This document shows positions 1 through 9,760 of a DNA stretch of 64,000 bases, in pieces (position 1 is the first letter of the stretch; the number at the start of each line of letters is the position of its first letter). A program made the position numbers and the translations under genes. The notes under the pieces are model-generated. The model did no database searches and was not told the DNA's origin. It saw only the letters and a list, made by a program, of their open reading frames with translations. This stretch comes from Carallia brachiata (lineage: Eukaryota; Streptophyta; Magnoliopsida; Malpighiales; Rhizophoraceae). Location: the NCBI GenBank assembly GCA_021464245.1, contig JADCRB010000094.1:81357-145356 (forward strand), given 5' to 3'.

Positions 1-2240
1 AAAAAACAAAAAAGCATAAAACAAGTCCACTTAGCAATTTTGAGATCAGTAAGTGATGAACTCCATGAATTTGTATTGTATAATGGATGTCACCTCATCT
101 CTTTTGTTGTGGCCACTAAAAGCTAGCCGGACGAGCAAATAGGAGAAGAAGGAGCCCTGTGAGACTGAGAGCCAAAGTTAAAAGTAGAGTTTGGGTAAGG
201 TGGTTTCATCTCCAATCCTCTGATGTTCAAAAGCAAAAGAAACTGTATAAAGATCCTCAGAAAAACTCTACCGCCGTGTATATATAAAAATGTAATAAAT
301 ATATAGTAATTTAAACTATTAAATCGTAAAAAATATATTAAATTTAATAAAAAATAAATAAATTATTAAATATTATTAAATTAATTATATATATCTTTCA
401 TATTTCAACAAATATTTCTGTAATTTTGTTTGAAAATCTTTTAATGGACCCATCATGGAAAAAGAGGGATTAAGGATGACGTCATCTCTTGCTACCCCCT
501 TTTCCTTTCTGTGGAGGATTTCATGGCATGTTAGAATGAACAGTTACAGAAATATCAATATTTATTAAGAGATGGTGGCCGCATGTGGACAGCCTTGTTA
601 GTGTATGGTTCACATGAGCGCAGGAAAAAAAAAAGGTCATGCATCTTGTTTTATTAATTTGGAGATCAGCATCTTAATCTGGCCTAAGTGATTAACTTAA
701 TGCTGATGATGCTTCCTCCTTGAAGTGATCTAATTAAGGACATTGCTGTCATTTTAAGGACATTGCTGTCATTTCAATAATGATTATTTTGATGTCAAAA
801 TAAGAAAAAGGCTTTACTTGCGTTGTGATATTTTAAGTGGTTGGTTACACATAGTGGGGTGCTAAGTGACACTGACATGCAATTACAAAACGATCTCGAT
901 TCTTAGATCATAATTTCTTTTTTCTTGTTTAAAAAAGGGGAAAAAATATGTGGAGGACTGTCGTCCTGCGGGCTGCCGACCGAGAGAGCCCACTTGTAAG
1001 ACTGTCTGGACTCGTTGATTGGGTAGCTCAGATGATACAATGAACTTGAAAAAAAAAAGAAAATTCATTAATGTGGTTGATTAGGACACTTAATTTTAAG
1101 ATTCTAGAACTAAGTTTTATTAGTGTGATTAAATTTAAGTTTTTTTTTTAAAATTATATTATAATTATTTAGACTATTGACATTATTAAAAAGGAACTCA
1201 ATATTTTTCAATAAGGCATTTGATGTACTACCTTTGTTCTCATAATTTTTTTAAAAAAAAAATAAAATAAAAACAAAAACTAAAAGAAAAATAAGAATGT
1301 AAATGAGACAACTGTTTGCTAAAAAAAAAAAAAAATCTGAAACACGTTATAACTCTTTACCTTCATCCATCTTCTACTTTTCGTCATCCTTTTCACCTTT
1401 TTCAGAAGTTAGGCATCGACATTTAAGAGAAAACAAGTGCTTCTACAATATTAAAATAATTTTACATAACAATTGTACAATTAACCAAGTCCAAATTCTA
1501 TATTGGGAGAGATCGTAAATAAAAAAAAAAAAAAAAAAAGTGGACTAATATTCCTTTTTTGTTGTTTCAAAAAATATATCTTTGCTGGACGTGCTTCAAA
1601 CATGGACAAAAAGAAAAAGTGTCTTTGGTGGATCGCGAACTAAGGGCTTTGTTTGACTTAGTCTAAATACCAAAGAACATAAATCCATCTCAAAGCGCAC
1701 GTCGGAATTGAACAGCGAAAGTTTGACCACGCTTAGCCGAAAAAAAAAAGGTATGACCATGCGCTATCAAAATATGGCACCGGGCGGCGGACCGGCGGTT
1801 CGACCACGCTAGTGTTGATGTTGGCCGCCAATGGTTAGCAATTTCCAAACGGAAAAAGTTCTTGGCCCGAATGATTTTGCCATACAAATTAATCATATTG
1901 TAATCAGAAAGATTTTTTTTTACAATCGTGATAATAAAACATGTAACAAAAATATAATTATTTTTTTATTTTTTATTTTACGATGACGGTTGTAAAAAAT
2001 TCTTCTTTCCATTTTATGCTTGAAGGAATTCCTCTCTGTTTAGAGGAATAATCCTTTTTCATCCTTTTTTATAGCTGCTTCTTTGTTTTTTTGATCTAAC
2101 CATCCTAAACAAAGCAGTGGCAGATGAAAGGAAACGACAAGTTTCCTATACCAAAAGATGGCCGACGCGTCGTTATTTAGTCCAGTTATGCATGTGCGCG
2201 TGCCGCGCGGGCGAATCAAAGATAAAGCTCGCTGTAAGAG
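1..2240. other. Intergenic DNA with a diverged duplicated block
   Basis: No coding gene is recognised. A 20-bp unit (aaggacattgctgtcattt) is tandemly doubled at about 735-772. From about 940 to 2,200 the sequence is a diverged direct copy of 10,340-11,240. Shared landmarks are the gggctgccgaccga stretch at about 970, the ttctacttttcgtca stretch at about 1,372, atggacaaaaagaaaaag at about 1,602 and aagatggccgac at about 2,154. The short ORFs here have no family features. Confidence 0.6.
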
Positions 2241-2980
2241 TCTTGACCCATTATTGTCTGCTCATGAGGCTTGGAGCCCATTACTCGGCCCACCCAACTT
2301 AAAAATTGGAAAAATTTAGCCAAGCTCTTCTTTCTCTCAAATTTTGAACTCACCCTACCCAAATAACTTGTTATTTTACAACCGAACCGACCCAACTCAC
2401 TTTGAACCGCCCAAGTGTCAACGTGTAGTCTTTGTCAATGCGTCTTACCTAACCTGGGCCCAAATTTCCTACGTGGGCTTAACTGAGAAAATTCGACCAT
2501 CAATTCTTAATAGAAAATTCAGATCTTATTTATTTTGGTCCACTGAAAGGCAGTATCCATACAAGGGAGATAAGGATGAAATAAGTAGGAGTCGAACTCT
2601 TAACTCTTATGTTGGCACAAAACCCATGGACAAGTTATATATAGGTTACAGAGCCCATTGACACATTATATATAGGTTACAGACTTAGCGTGTATATGCA
2701 TTTATTTATTTATTTCATGTGCATATATAAATAAGCTATTATATGCACTTGGGCCCTCAGCTTCATTGCCAAACTATGATTTGTTTGGTATGATATGGAA
2801 AGGAGGCCTTTGAAGTGCTGGTCGTGGAACAGACCCTTCATAATCGGCTCTGGTGTTAGCCCTTAGAAGCCTTTCATGGATTACACTCATTTCATTGTTC
2901 TCTAACGGCTTGCTTGATAGTTCCTGGAAGTAAGAATCAAGAAATGGTGATTTATAATAGAAAGTTATTATATGTAAGAG

Positions 2981-2985
2981 ACAAG
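2981..2985. repeat. Left target-site duplication ACAAG
   Basis: Five bases directly before the left LTR, identical to 8,827-8,831 after the right LTR. A 5-bp duplication is typical of LTR retrotransposon integrases. Confidence 0.9.
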
Positions 2986-3827
2986 TGTGAAGCTGTAAAT
3001 TTCGAGTCTGTAACAGTTAGACTCAAAAAATACAGAAACAAATTACAATAAAAAAAATTGTAAAATGAAAAGAAGTTTATGTGGGGTCGATCTCTGAGTA
3101 GATCCTCCGATTAATGCTCCTGTGTAATTTAGTCAAGGGCCGTGAAGGCTTAATCTTGACCGAGAGATGATGAATTTCCACAGCGTGAACTTGAACTGTA
3201 GGAAATGGATCCCACTGAGGGCCGAGGCTTGATCTCAAGTGGATTAGTTGAACTCCGGTGAGGGCCGTAGGAGGCTTGATCCCACTCGGATTGGATGGAC
3301 TTCGGTGAGGGCCGTAGGAGGCTTGATCCCACTCGGACTGTATGGACTTCGGTGAGGGCCGTAGGAGGCTTGATCCCACTCGGATTGGATGGACTTCGGT
3401 GAGGGCCGTAGGAGGCTTGATCCCACTCAAATTGATTGGACTCCGGTGAGGGCCGTAGGAGGCTTGATCCCACTCGGATATTTAATATCTTGGGTTTTTG
3501 ATCTAGCGGATCCAACTTAGTGGCAGCTAGAGAGCATACACCCAAAATATTTAGAGAGAGAAAGGAAGAGATGCAAAGCTTTAGAAGATGAATGATTTGC
3601 TTTGCTTGGGATGGATTGAAAGGCTTTGAGGGGATCCCTATTTATAGGGTTTTGGGGGAGGATGGATGCCAAAATTGTATGACTTGGATCATACATGGCA
3701 AGGGCCCTCTTTGGTGGTTGAATTTTGACATTTTGCAATCAAATGGAAATCATCATTTTCATATGCATGCACTTGTTGCTTTCATGTAGGGCATGCATTG
3801 ATTTTTTTTTTTTTTTTGGTGTTTACA
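2986..3827 (-). repeat. 3' LTR of the retrotransposon
   Basis: 842 bp, beginning TGTGAAGCTG and ending GGTGTTTACA on the plus strand. It contains five copies of a 47-bp tandem unit (core gagggccgtaggaggcttga) at about 3,235-3,480. It differs from the other LTR by roughly a dozen small changes and lacks a 95-bp segment present there. Confidence 0.92.
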
Positions 3828-3841
3828 AATGCCCCCACTTC
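3828..3841 (-). other. Polypurine tract of the retrotransposon
   Basis: On the minus strand the sequence gaagtgggggcatt lies directly before the 3' LTR (which begins TGTAAACACC in that orientation). This is the position and composition expected of the plus-strand primer of an LTR element. Confidence 0.8.
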
Positions 3842-4799
3842 AAGGGTCGGTAAGGAAGAATTTTACCGTAATGATCCGAACCGAGTCTTGAAGTCCAGTT
3901 TGAAACTTGAGATGTCTTAATGAACGTTGAATGTTGGAGTCTTCTATCTTTGACCATGCCTGCTGTTGTTGGATCGCAATAGGAATCCGATACGATCTTG
4001 AGAAGGTTAGCAGCCCAGCCAATATAAAAATTGAAGTCTTGGCTCCAGGTGCGTTCGAGCTTCCATAGCCCGCAAAGGATTTTTTATATCTCTTAAAGTT
4101 CCAGAGCTCTGGTGAGGATGATCCAGTAGGCAAAGAACTTGAACCTCCCCAAGAGGAAGGCCCAGGACCTTGGAACTTCAAGACCGGCTCACAGAGAGAC
4201 TGACTGTAGTGATGATTTCCAAGTCTGCTTCGACGTAAGGAGAGTAGTTGGAACTTCCCTGTACGTCGCTGCATCCAAAGAAAGATTAGGATAATTGCAG
4301 CTTCTCATCCCTCTGTGGTAGATGTGAACTAAGGAGAGTAGTTGGAACTCCATGACACCGATGGCGTTGGAGACTGAGTTTCGAGGATCCCTCGAAGAAG
4401 ACTACTCCCTCTTTTCTTAGCTCGTGCGCCTCCAACTTCTTGATCGAAGAACTTCCTGAGACAAGTGCAGAGACTAGCCATTTTTTTTTTTTTTTTGAGA
4501 AAGAAGAGCTGAGGGGTGAATATTACAACTCGGGCATGCAGGATATATATACAAATAATAAAGAGTTTTTTTTTTTTTTTTTTGAAAATTCAAAAAAAAG
4601 GTATGCAGAATCGGGTAGGGCCATCCACGTCCCTTTCCTGCATAAGAGACAAAAGAGGCAGCGGCTGACGCGTGTCACGAAAGTCATTACCGTGTGTGGC
4701 AGAAGTCGTTGCCGTGTGCTGCGGAAGTCGTTGCCGCGTGCTGCGGAAGTCGTTGTTCGCGTGCTGCAGAAGTCGTTGCACCTTATCTTGTCGGCCGTC
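3842..4799 (-). other. Unidentified 3' interior of the retrotransposon with short tandem repeats
   Basis: No domain is recognised here. On the minus strand, just after the stop of the WOX sequence, a roughly 22-bp unit (core caacgacttccgcagcac) is repeated about five times at 4,680-4,785. Two poly-A/T stretches lie at about 4,480 and 4,567. An open frame of 144 codons at 4,274-3,840 (-) has no family features and is probably non-coding. Confidence 0.5.
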
Positions 4800-5534
4800 C
4801 TAGCGGGGCCCGAGGCGCAACTCCAAGTCAAGCTCGACCTCGTCTGGTGGGCCGATGATGTTGACGTCGCTTTCCGGCTGGTTGATGCTGCCGGAATATT
4901 CTGGAAAGAGAGGCAAAATTTCGCCGGAATGACTCCTGTGTGCTAGAAAAATTCCTCCTAGACTTAAGTATCTAGGAGGGATGAACCCTTGGCTGACTCC
5001 GTGAAACCACCAGGACCAGTATGTATGCTCCCATATGCTACGGCTTTGATGAACGTACCGTGGAGAGACCATTGCAGTGGTAGAACTTGGGCCGGCTTCA
5101 TTTGAGGGTGAAGCTGTACTGGTGAGATCTACTATAGGAACAACAGGCTGTGCTTTGGAAATACCATCTCTCAGCGCCACTGTTTCCCTATGTCTCCGAT
5201 TCTGGAACCAAAAATATACATTTTTCCTTCGACTGCCCCTAGCGGGCGAAGTCGTGAGACAAGTTGGAGAATCTGTGTAGAGTTAGGGACAATACCTCCA
5301 TCGTTGTAGAAGACTTCCTCCAAAATTTGCAGTTGTGCCATGGTCGGTTGCCACCTTGTGCGAGGTGACCTTTCTTCTCCTTGTCTTGAGGTTCTGCAAC
5401 TGGTTCCATCTTTCTTGCGGCAGAGGAGCAAAGGTCTTGGTATGTGGTGAAGATCGGTTGAGACTGATGCTGACTTTCAGAATCAAACCCTCCGTCGGTT
5501 TTATATTTTTGGGCCGTTCACAGTTTATACTCAT
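4800..5534 (-). pseudogene. Captured WUSCHEL-related homeobox (WOX) sequence, frameshifted
   Basis: The minus strand encodes a WOX homeodomain in two frames. Helix 1 to helix 2 are read at about 5,362-5,222 (TRWQPTMAQLQILEEVFYN, then RLRPLGAVEGK). The third helix follows in the next frame (NVYFWFQNRRHRE, about 5,221-5,183). The switch lies in a run of five As (plus-strand Ts 5,221-5,225) where a sixth would restore the GKNV(Y/F) junction. The second frame continues to a stop at 4,800 and contains ILPLFPE, matching the WUS-box (TLxLFP), and ends VELDLELRLGPR, an EAR-like LxLxL motif. This combination is that of the WUS clade of WOX repressors. There is no in-frame ATG before the homeodomain; an ATG at 5,534 is in another frame, so a second frameshift is likely. 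The sequence is wholly inside the LTR element, in gag orientation, and looks like a retrotransposed, intron-less host gene. The parent gene cannot be named. Confidence 0.78.
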
Positions 5535-5544
5535 GCGGGCCAGG

Positions 5545-5915
5545 AGTTTGGTGAACTGTAGTGTCGCCTTTTATACTCGTACGAGGCAGGAGTGTGTTGC
5601 TGAACTGTTCGCCTTTTATACTCGTGCGTGGCAGGAGTGTTGAACTGTGATGTCGCCTTTTATACTCGTGCGAGGCAGGAGTGTTGAACTGTGATGTCGC
5701 CTTTTATACTCGTGCGAGGCAGGAGTGTTGAACTGTGATGTCGCCTTTTATACTCGTGCGAGGCAGGAGTGTTGTGTTGAACTGCTGAGCTGTTGAGCTG
5801 GCGAGCTGGTGAGCTGTTAAGCTGCTGAGTTGTTGAGCTGCTTGGCTGTTGAGCTGCTGAGCTGGTGAGCTGTTGAGCTGCTGAGCTGTTTGGTGAACTG
5901 TTAAGCTGTTGACTT
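5545..5915. repeat. Tandem 44-bp repeats and gctgagctgttgagct low-complexity array
   Basis: A 44-bp unit with core tcgccttttatactcgtgcg recurs about five to six times at 5,563-5,775. It is followed by a degenerate gagctgctgagctgttgagct array at about 5,780-5,910. Both lie between the WOX sequence and gag inside the retrotransposon. Confidence 0.85.
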
Positions 5916-6400
5916 GAGTTTTGATTCAGGGTCTAGGCTTTGCCCCCGAATCTGGATTTAGGCTATGAGTTGGAACTTGGATTTGGGTTTTGAGCCCGAG
6001 TTTAGATTTGGTGAATTTGGGCTTTGGGCTAGGGTTTGAGTTTAGGCTTTTTGGGCCTGGATTTGAATTTGGGCTTTAGGCCCGAGTTTGAATTTGGATT
6101 TGGATTTTGAACTAGAATTTGAGTTCGGACTTGGATTTTGCCCCCGAATTTGGATTTGTTGGGTTTTGAATCGGGGTTTGAGATCTGCCCCCGAATCTAG
6201 ATTTGGATTTTGAGAAGGGTTCTGAACTTGCACATAAGTTTCAGACATTTTTTTTTTTTTTTTTTCTTTTTTTTTTCGTGCTTTTTTTTTTGCTTTTTTT
6301 TTTTTTTTTTTTGCTTTTTTTTGTTTTTCTTTTTATTTCCTTTTTTATTTCTATCTTTTTTTTTGCCTTTTTTTTTGTTTTTTTTTTTACACAGTAAATT
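5916..6400. other. Low-complexity spacer inside the retrotransposon
   Basis: Degenerate repeats of ttgggttttgaatttgg/gcccccgaatttggattt type run from 5,930 to 6,245. A T-dominated tract of about 150 bp follows (6,248-6,392; poly-A in element sense), directly downstream of the gag stop. No coding potential is seen. Confidence 0.7.
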
Positions 6401-7789
6401 TTAGAAGTTTACCGTTTGATCGAACCAGGTCGGGATGCGTTGACAGCATGCAAGCGTAATTTCATGTTGACTTTCTTCTGACGAATTTGAAGGGACGGCA
6501 GTCTGGTTGACTGAGACTATGTCTCCCTGGTCCAAATTGATTTTATTTTGGTCTATGAGCTTCAAGATCAGCTCCTTTAAGACGAAGCACTTCTCGGTTG
6601 GATGGTTGATTGTGCGGTGATACCTGCAGAATTTTGGATCATTGACCTGATTCTTGTGATTGGGTTGCTTACATTCCGGGAGTTTGATCAACTTAGCTTC
6701 TAAAAGTTGATCGAGAATGTCTGGAACGTCGGAGTCGGGGAATGGATACTTCTTCTGTTCCAACTCTCGCAAGGTCATCCTTCCCTTTTCTGGTTGATTT
6801 GTCAGCGCTGGAGGACTCATTTTTGCTTTAGCTCCAACTTTTATCGGTGAAGCATCAATGGTCATCACTTTCTTGCCCCCATGTTGGCCCAGTTGGATGG
6901 GAATCGTGCCTCCAGAGGTCTTGATGCTTATTTCCATGTCATGCGCTCGAGTTGCTAATTCCTCAAAAGTTCGAGGTTTGATGCCCTGTAGGATGTATAA
7001 TAGCTCCCAGTGCATCCCTTGGATGCACATTTCCACAGCAGAAGTCTCCGTAAGATGATCTTTGCAGTCTAGATTGAGAGCACGCCATCTGTTGATGTAT
7101 TCGACAACGGGCTCTCCTTTCCTTTGTTTGGCACTAGTAAGCTCCATCATGCTCACCGTTCTCCGAGTGCTGAAAAATCTGTTGAGAAACTCTCGTTGTA
7201 GTTGTTCCCAACTGTCGATTGATTCTGGTTCAAGGTTTATGAACCACGTGAAAGCGTTCTCCCTTAGTGAACGAACAAACTGCTTCACCAAGAGATCTCC
7301 GTAAGTCCCTGCATTGTTGCAGGTTTCAACGAAGTGGGCGATGTGCTGTTTGGGATCGCCTCGTCCGTCGAATTGTTGAAATTTGGGCGGCTGGTAGCCC
7401 AGAGGCATGTTGAGACTTTCGATCCGTCTGGTGTACGGTTTGACGTACATCTGTGATCCTTGGAAGGATGTAGCTTGTTGCAGTCGGATCGTATTGGCTA
7501 TCATTTCCTGCAATTGTTGAACAGATAGCGAAGCTACAGAATTTGAGGGTGGCAGCTGTGTAGAACTACCTGGTTGTTTTTCAGCATTGAAGACATCGGC
7601 TGGTGTCGCTTCTGGAGTGAAACCAGGTGGATATTGTCGCTCCTCGTGGGTCTGGAGATCAACTTGGATTGGAGCTTTTCCTTTGAGGGCAGCGATCTGT
7701 TGATCTTTTTCTTCCACAGTTTTGAGCAGTTGGAAAATTCTGCTTTCCAATTCTGCAATCCTGTCTTCAGTGTTCGTTGCGCTTGTCAT
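6401..7789 (-). CDS. Retrotransposon Gag protein
   Basis: A 462-codon uninterrupted ORF, first ATG at 7,789, about 80 bp after the primer-binding site. The N-terminal part holds a short coiled-coil-like stretch (AELESRIFQLLKTVEEKDQQ). The centre (about residues 130-270) is a plant retrotransposon gag domain of the kind with FTWFINLEPESIDSWEQL and FLNRFF motifs. Near residues 388-401 a permuted zinc knuckle, C-x2-H-x4-H-x4-C (CRYHRTINHPTEKC), replaces the usual CCHC. Gag packages element RNA into particles. The ORF ends with no protease or polymerase downstream, so the element encodes a capsid only. The intact frame fits a young insertion. Confidence 0.9.
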   Translation of the reverse strand: MTSATNTEDRIAELESRIFQLLKTVEEKDQQIAALKGKAPIQVDLQTHEERQYPPGFTPEATPADVFNAEKQPGSSTQLPPSNSVASLSVQQLQEMIANTIRLQQATSFQGSQMYVKPYTRRIESLNMPLGYQPPKFQQFDGRGDPKQHIAHFVETCNNAGTYGDLLVKQFVRSLRENAFTWFINLEPESIDSWEQLQREFLNRFFSTRRTVSMMELTSAKQRKGEPVVEYINRWRALNLDCKDHLTETSAVEMCIQGMHWELLYILQGIKPRTFEELATRAHDMEISIKTSGGTIPIQLGQHGGKKVMTIDASPIKVGAKAKMSPPALTNQPEKGRMTLRELEQKKYPFPDSDVPDILDQLLEAKLIKLPECKQPNHKNQVNDPKFCRYHRTINHPTEKCFVLKELILKLIDQNKINLDQGDIVSVNQTAVPSNSSEESQHEITLACCQRIPTWFDQTVNF

Positions 7790-7865
7790 CGTGATTGTGA
7801 CAACGTTGATGTTGGATTCGTGCTAATTTTTTTTTGTAGAGGAGCAAAAGATGGGAGGCGGAGAG

Positions 7866-7883
7866 GTCCCACTGGGCGTGCCA
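7866..7883 (-). other. Primer-binding site of the retrotransposon
   Basis: On the minus strand TGGCACGCCCAGTGGGAC begins 5 nt after the end of the 5' LTR. It starts with TGG, as expected for pairing to a tRNA CCA end. The tRNA was not identified. Confidence 0.75.
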
Positions 7884-7888
7884 AAAAT

Positions 7889-8826
7889 TGTGAAGCTGTA
7901 AATTTCGAGCCTGTAACAGTTAGACTCAAAAAATACAGAAACAAAATTACAATAAAAAAATTGTAAAATAAAAAGAAGTTTATGTGGGGTCGATCTCTGG
8001 GTAGATCCTCCGATTAATGCTCCTGTGTAATTTAGTCAAGGGCCGTGAAGGCTTAATCTTGACCGAGAGATGGTGAATTTCCACAGCGTGAACTTGAACT
8101 GTAGGAAATGGATCCCACTGAGGGCCGAGACTTGATCTCAAGTGGATTAGTTGAACTCCGGTGAGGGCCGTAGGAGGCTTGATCCCACTCGGACTGGATG
8201 GACTTCGGTGAGGGCCGTAGGAGGCTTGATCCCACTCGGACTGGATGGACTTCGGTGAGGGCCGTAGGAGGCTTGATCCCACTCGGATTGGATGGACTTC
8301 GGTGAGGGCCGTAGGAGGCTTGATCCCACTCGAATTGATTGGACTCCGGTGAGGGCTGTAGGAGGTTTGATCCCACTCGGATATTTAATATCTTGGGTTT
8401 TTGATCTAGCGGATCCAACTTAGTGGCAGTTAGAGAGCATACACCCAAAATATTTAGAGAGAGAAAGGAAGAGATGCAAAGCTTTAGAAGATGAATGATT
8501 TGCTTTGCTTGGGATGGATTGAAAGGCTTTGAGGGGATCCCTATTTATAGGGTTTTGGGGGAGGATGGATGCCAAAATTGTATGACTTGGATCATACATG
8601 GCAAGGGCCCTCTTTGGTGGTTGAATTTTGACATTTTGCAATCAAATGGAAATTAAAATTTCCATATGATTCATCATGAGTAGGATCCTACATGGTAAGG
8701 ACCCTCTTTGGTGGTTGAATTTTGACATTTTGCAATCAAATGGAAATCATCATTTTCATATGCATGCACTTGTTGCTTTCATGTAGGGCATGCATTGATT
8801 TTTTTTTTTTTTTTTTGGTGTTTACA
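7889..8826 (-). repeat. 5' LTR of the retrotransposon
   Basis: 938 bp, same TG...CA termini as the left LTR and the same five 47-bp tandem units (about 8,140-8,385). It has an extra segment of about 95 bp near 8,650-8,745, in which ggaccctctttggtggttga and the following ttttgcaatcaaatggaaat are present twice. The left LTR has the block once. Confidence 0.92.
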
Positions 8827-8831
8827 ACAAG
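8827..8831. repeat. Right target-site duplication ACAAG
   Basis: Matches 2,981-2,985. Joining the two flanks outside the element restores the CIF intron 2 sequence seen in the intact copy near 22,000 (tgcttg-tctcttacata). Confidence 0.9.
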
Positions 8832-9099
8832 CAAGCATTTATACTTGGAAACTAATCATAATGCAACAATTAGTTGACATCCGAGCTGCGTATATGATCA
8901 AATTTGTTAGTTTTGGTTATATATCTTTTAACCCAATGATCATAACACAACAACAACGAGGGTGATGAAGAAATATAGAAAACCAAGAACAGTTTTTTAG
9001 TACTTTCATCATGCCATTAAGGAAACAATTCCCTCGTCCACTTCATTATCAGGTAACCCATTCACCAACTTGGATGGCCGACCTGCAAAGGCAGTTTAA

Positions 9100-9760
9100 G
9101 CAAAAAGTGAACTCCTCTCATAACAAAGAACGCAAATAGTATAGCAAATTTGTAATATTTTGGTCAGAAATAGGCTAAGATGAGTGAAAATAAAGTTGAT
9201 CTCGAACATGGAATTGACTTTATTGTGATGATAAACCATACCAAGGCTTTTGGAACATGGGCGGATCCAGAAACTTTTTCCAATTGGGGCAGAATATAGT
9301 AATATATTAGTTTAATATTGATAAGAATGAAATTTATAAAAATGTTCATAAAATTTTAACTAAAAAATTGATCTTTTTTTTTTCTAATTTTTCATATTAG
9401 TGGCGTCGAATGTAAATTTTCAGTGAAAATAATTAGATAATTTTTTATAATATCTGATCTTATATCTATATTTTAGTGAGGGCAATTATACACATGAATC
9501 CATCCTTGTTTTGGAAAACATAACAAAGATGACAGGAACTTTATTTGTGGAAGAAATTAGTTACTTACCAAAGCATAGCACAGATGAATCGATCTAATAT
9601 TGGTGACCACAATTTCCACCCATATATATGCAGGAAATGCAATATAATGTAGTTTCAGCCCATGCCGCTGTTTATAATTTACAGGCATGCATTTGCAAAA
9701 TTTGCTGATAATGGGATATGCATGCACCAATGGTTGCACGGGAGAACAAAGAAAGACCCA
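9100..9760. other. Intron 1 of the arm A CIF paralogue
   Basis: Between exon 2 (9,033-9,082) and exon 1 (9,762-9,846). It matches parts of the intact gene's intron 1 (for example the tataaaccat/ttttggaa stretch near 9,235 and the caatattagat stretch near 9,590), but also contains about 300 bp of AT-rich sequence (9,250-9,520) not seen there. Confidence 0.6.

Larger units (their letters stand above)
2986..8826 (-). mobile_element. Complete gag-only LTR retrotransposon carrying a WOX fragment
   Basis: The element is bounded by TG...CA long terminal repeats (2,986-3,827 and 7,889-8,826) and by a perfect 5-bp target duplication ACAAG at 2,981-2,985 and 8,827-8,831. It is transcribed on the minus strand. 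The order is 5' LTR (8,826-7,889), primer-binding site (7,883-7,866), gag ORF (7,789-6,401), an A-rich and repeat-rich spacer, a captured WOX sequence (about 5,534-4,800), an unidentified stretch, a polypurine tract (3,841-3,828) and the 3' LTR. No protease, reverse transcriptase, RNase H or integrase motif is seen in the 4.06-kb interior. It is therefore non-autonomous and would need pol from a relative. The PBS, PPT style and Gag type suggest the Ty3/Gypsy side. It sits in intron 2 of a CIF paralogue. Confidence 0.92.

Noticed and set aside
2580..2620. Possible tRNA T-arm (gtaggagtcgaactctt)
   Set aside because: No matching acceptor or anticodon stem nearby.
2344..2661. 105-codon ORF in the outer part of arm A
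   Set aside because: The matching segment in arm B does not keep this frame, so there is no sign of selection on a protein.
3235..3480. Regular 47-bp repeats that look CRISPR-like
   Set aside because: There are no distinct spacers; the repeats are contiguous, lie inside a plant LTR and occur in both LTR copies.
3077..3545. Three overlapping minus-strand ORFs with repeated SLLRPSP/SEWDQASYGPHRSP peptides (and again at 7,980-8,448)
   Set aside because: They read the same 47-bp tandem repeat of the LTR in successive frames. 47 is not a multiple of three, so the peptide similarity is a repeat artefact.
3840..4274. 144-codon minus-strand ORF at the 3' end of the element, considered as a pol remnant
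   Set aside because: No protease, RT, RNase H or integrase motif can be seen. It is rich in Ser, Gln and Arg without pattern.
4440..4946. 168-codon plus-strand ORF
   Set aside because: It lies antisense to the WOX tail and the tandem repeats of the element, includes poly-F runs and has no domain.
6203..6404. ORFs rich in phenylalanine
   Set aside because: They translate a poly-T tract inside the retrotransposon.
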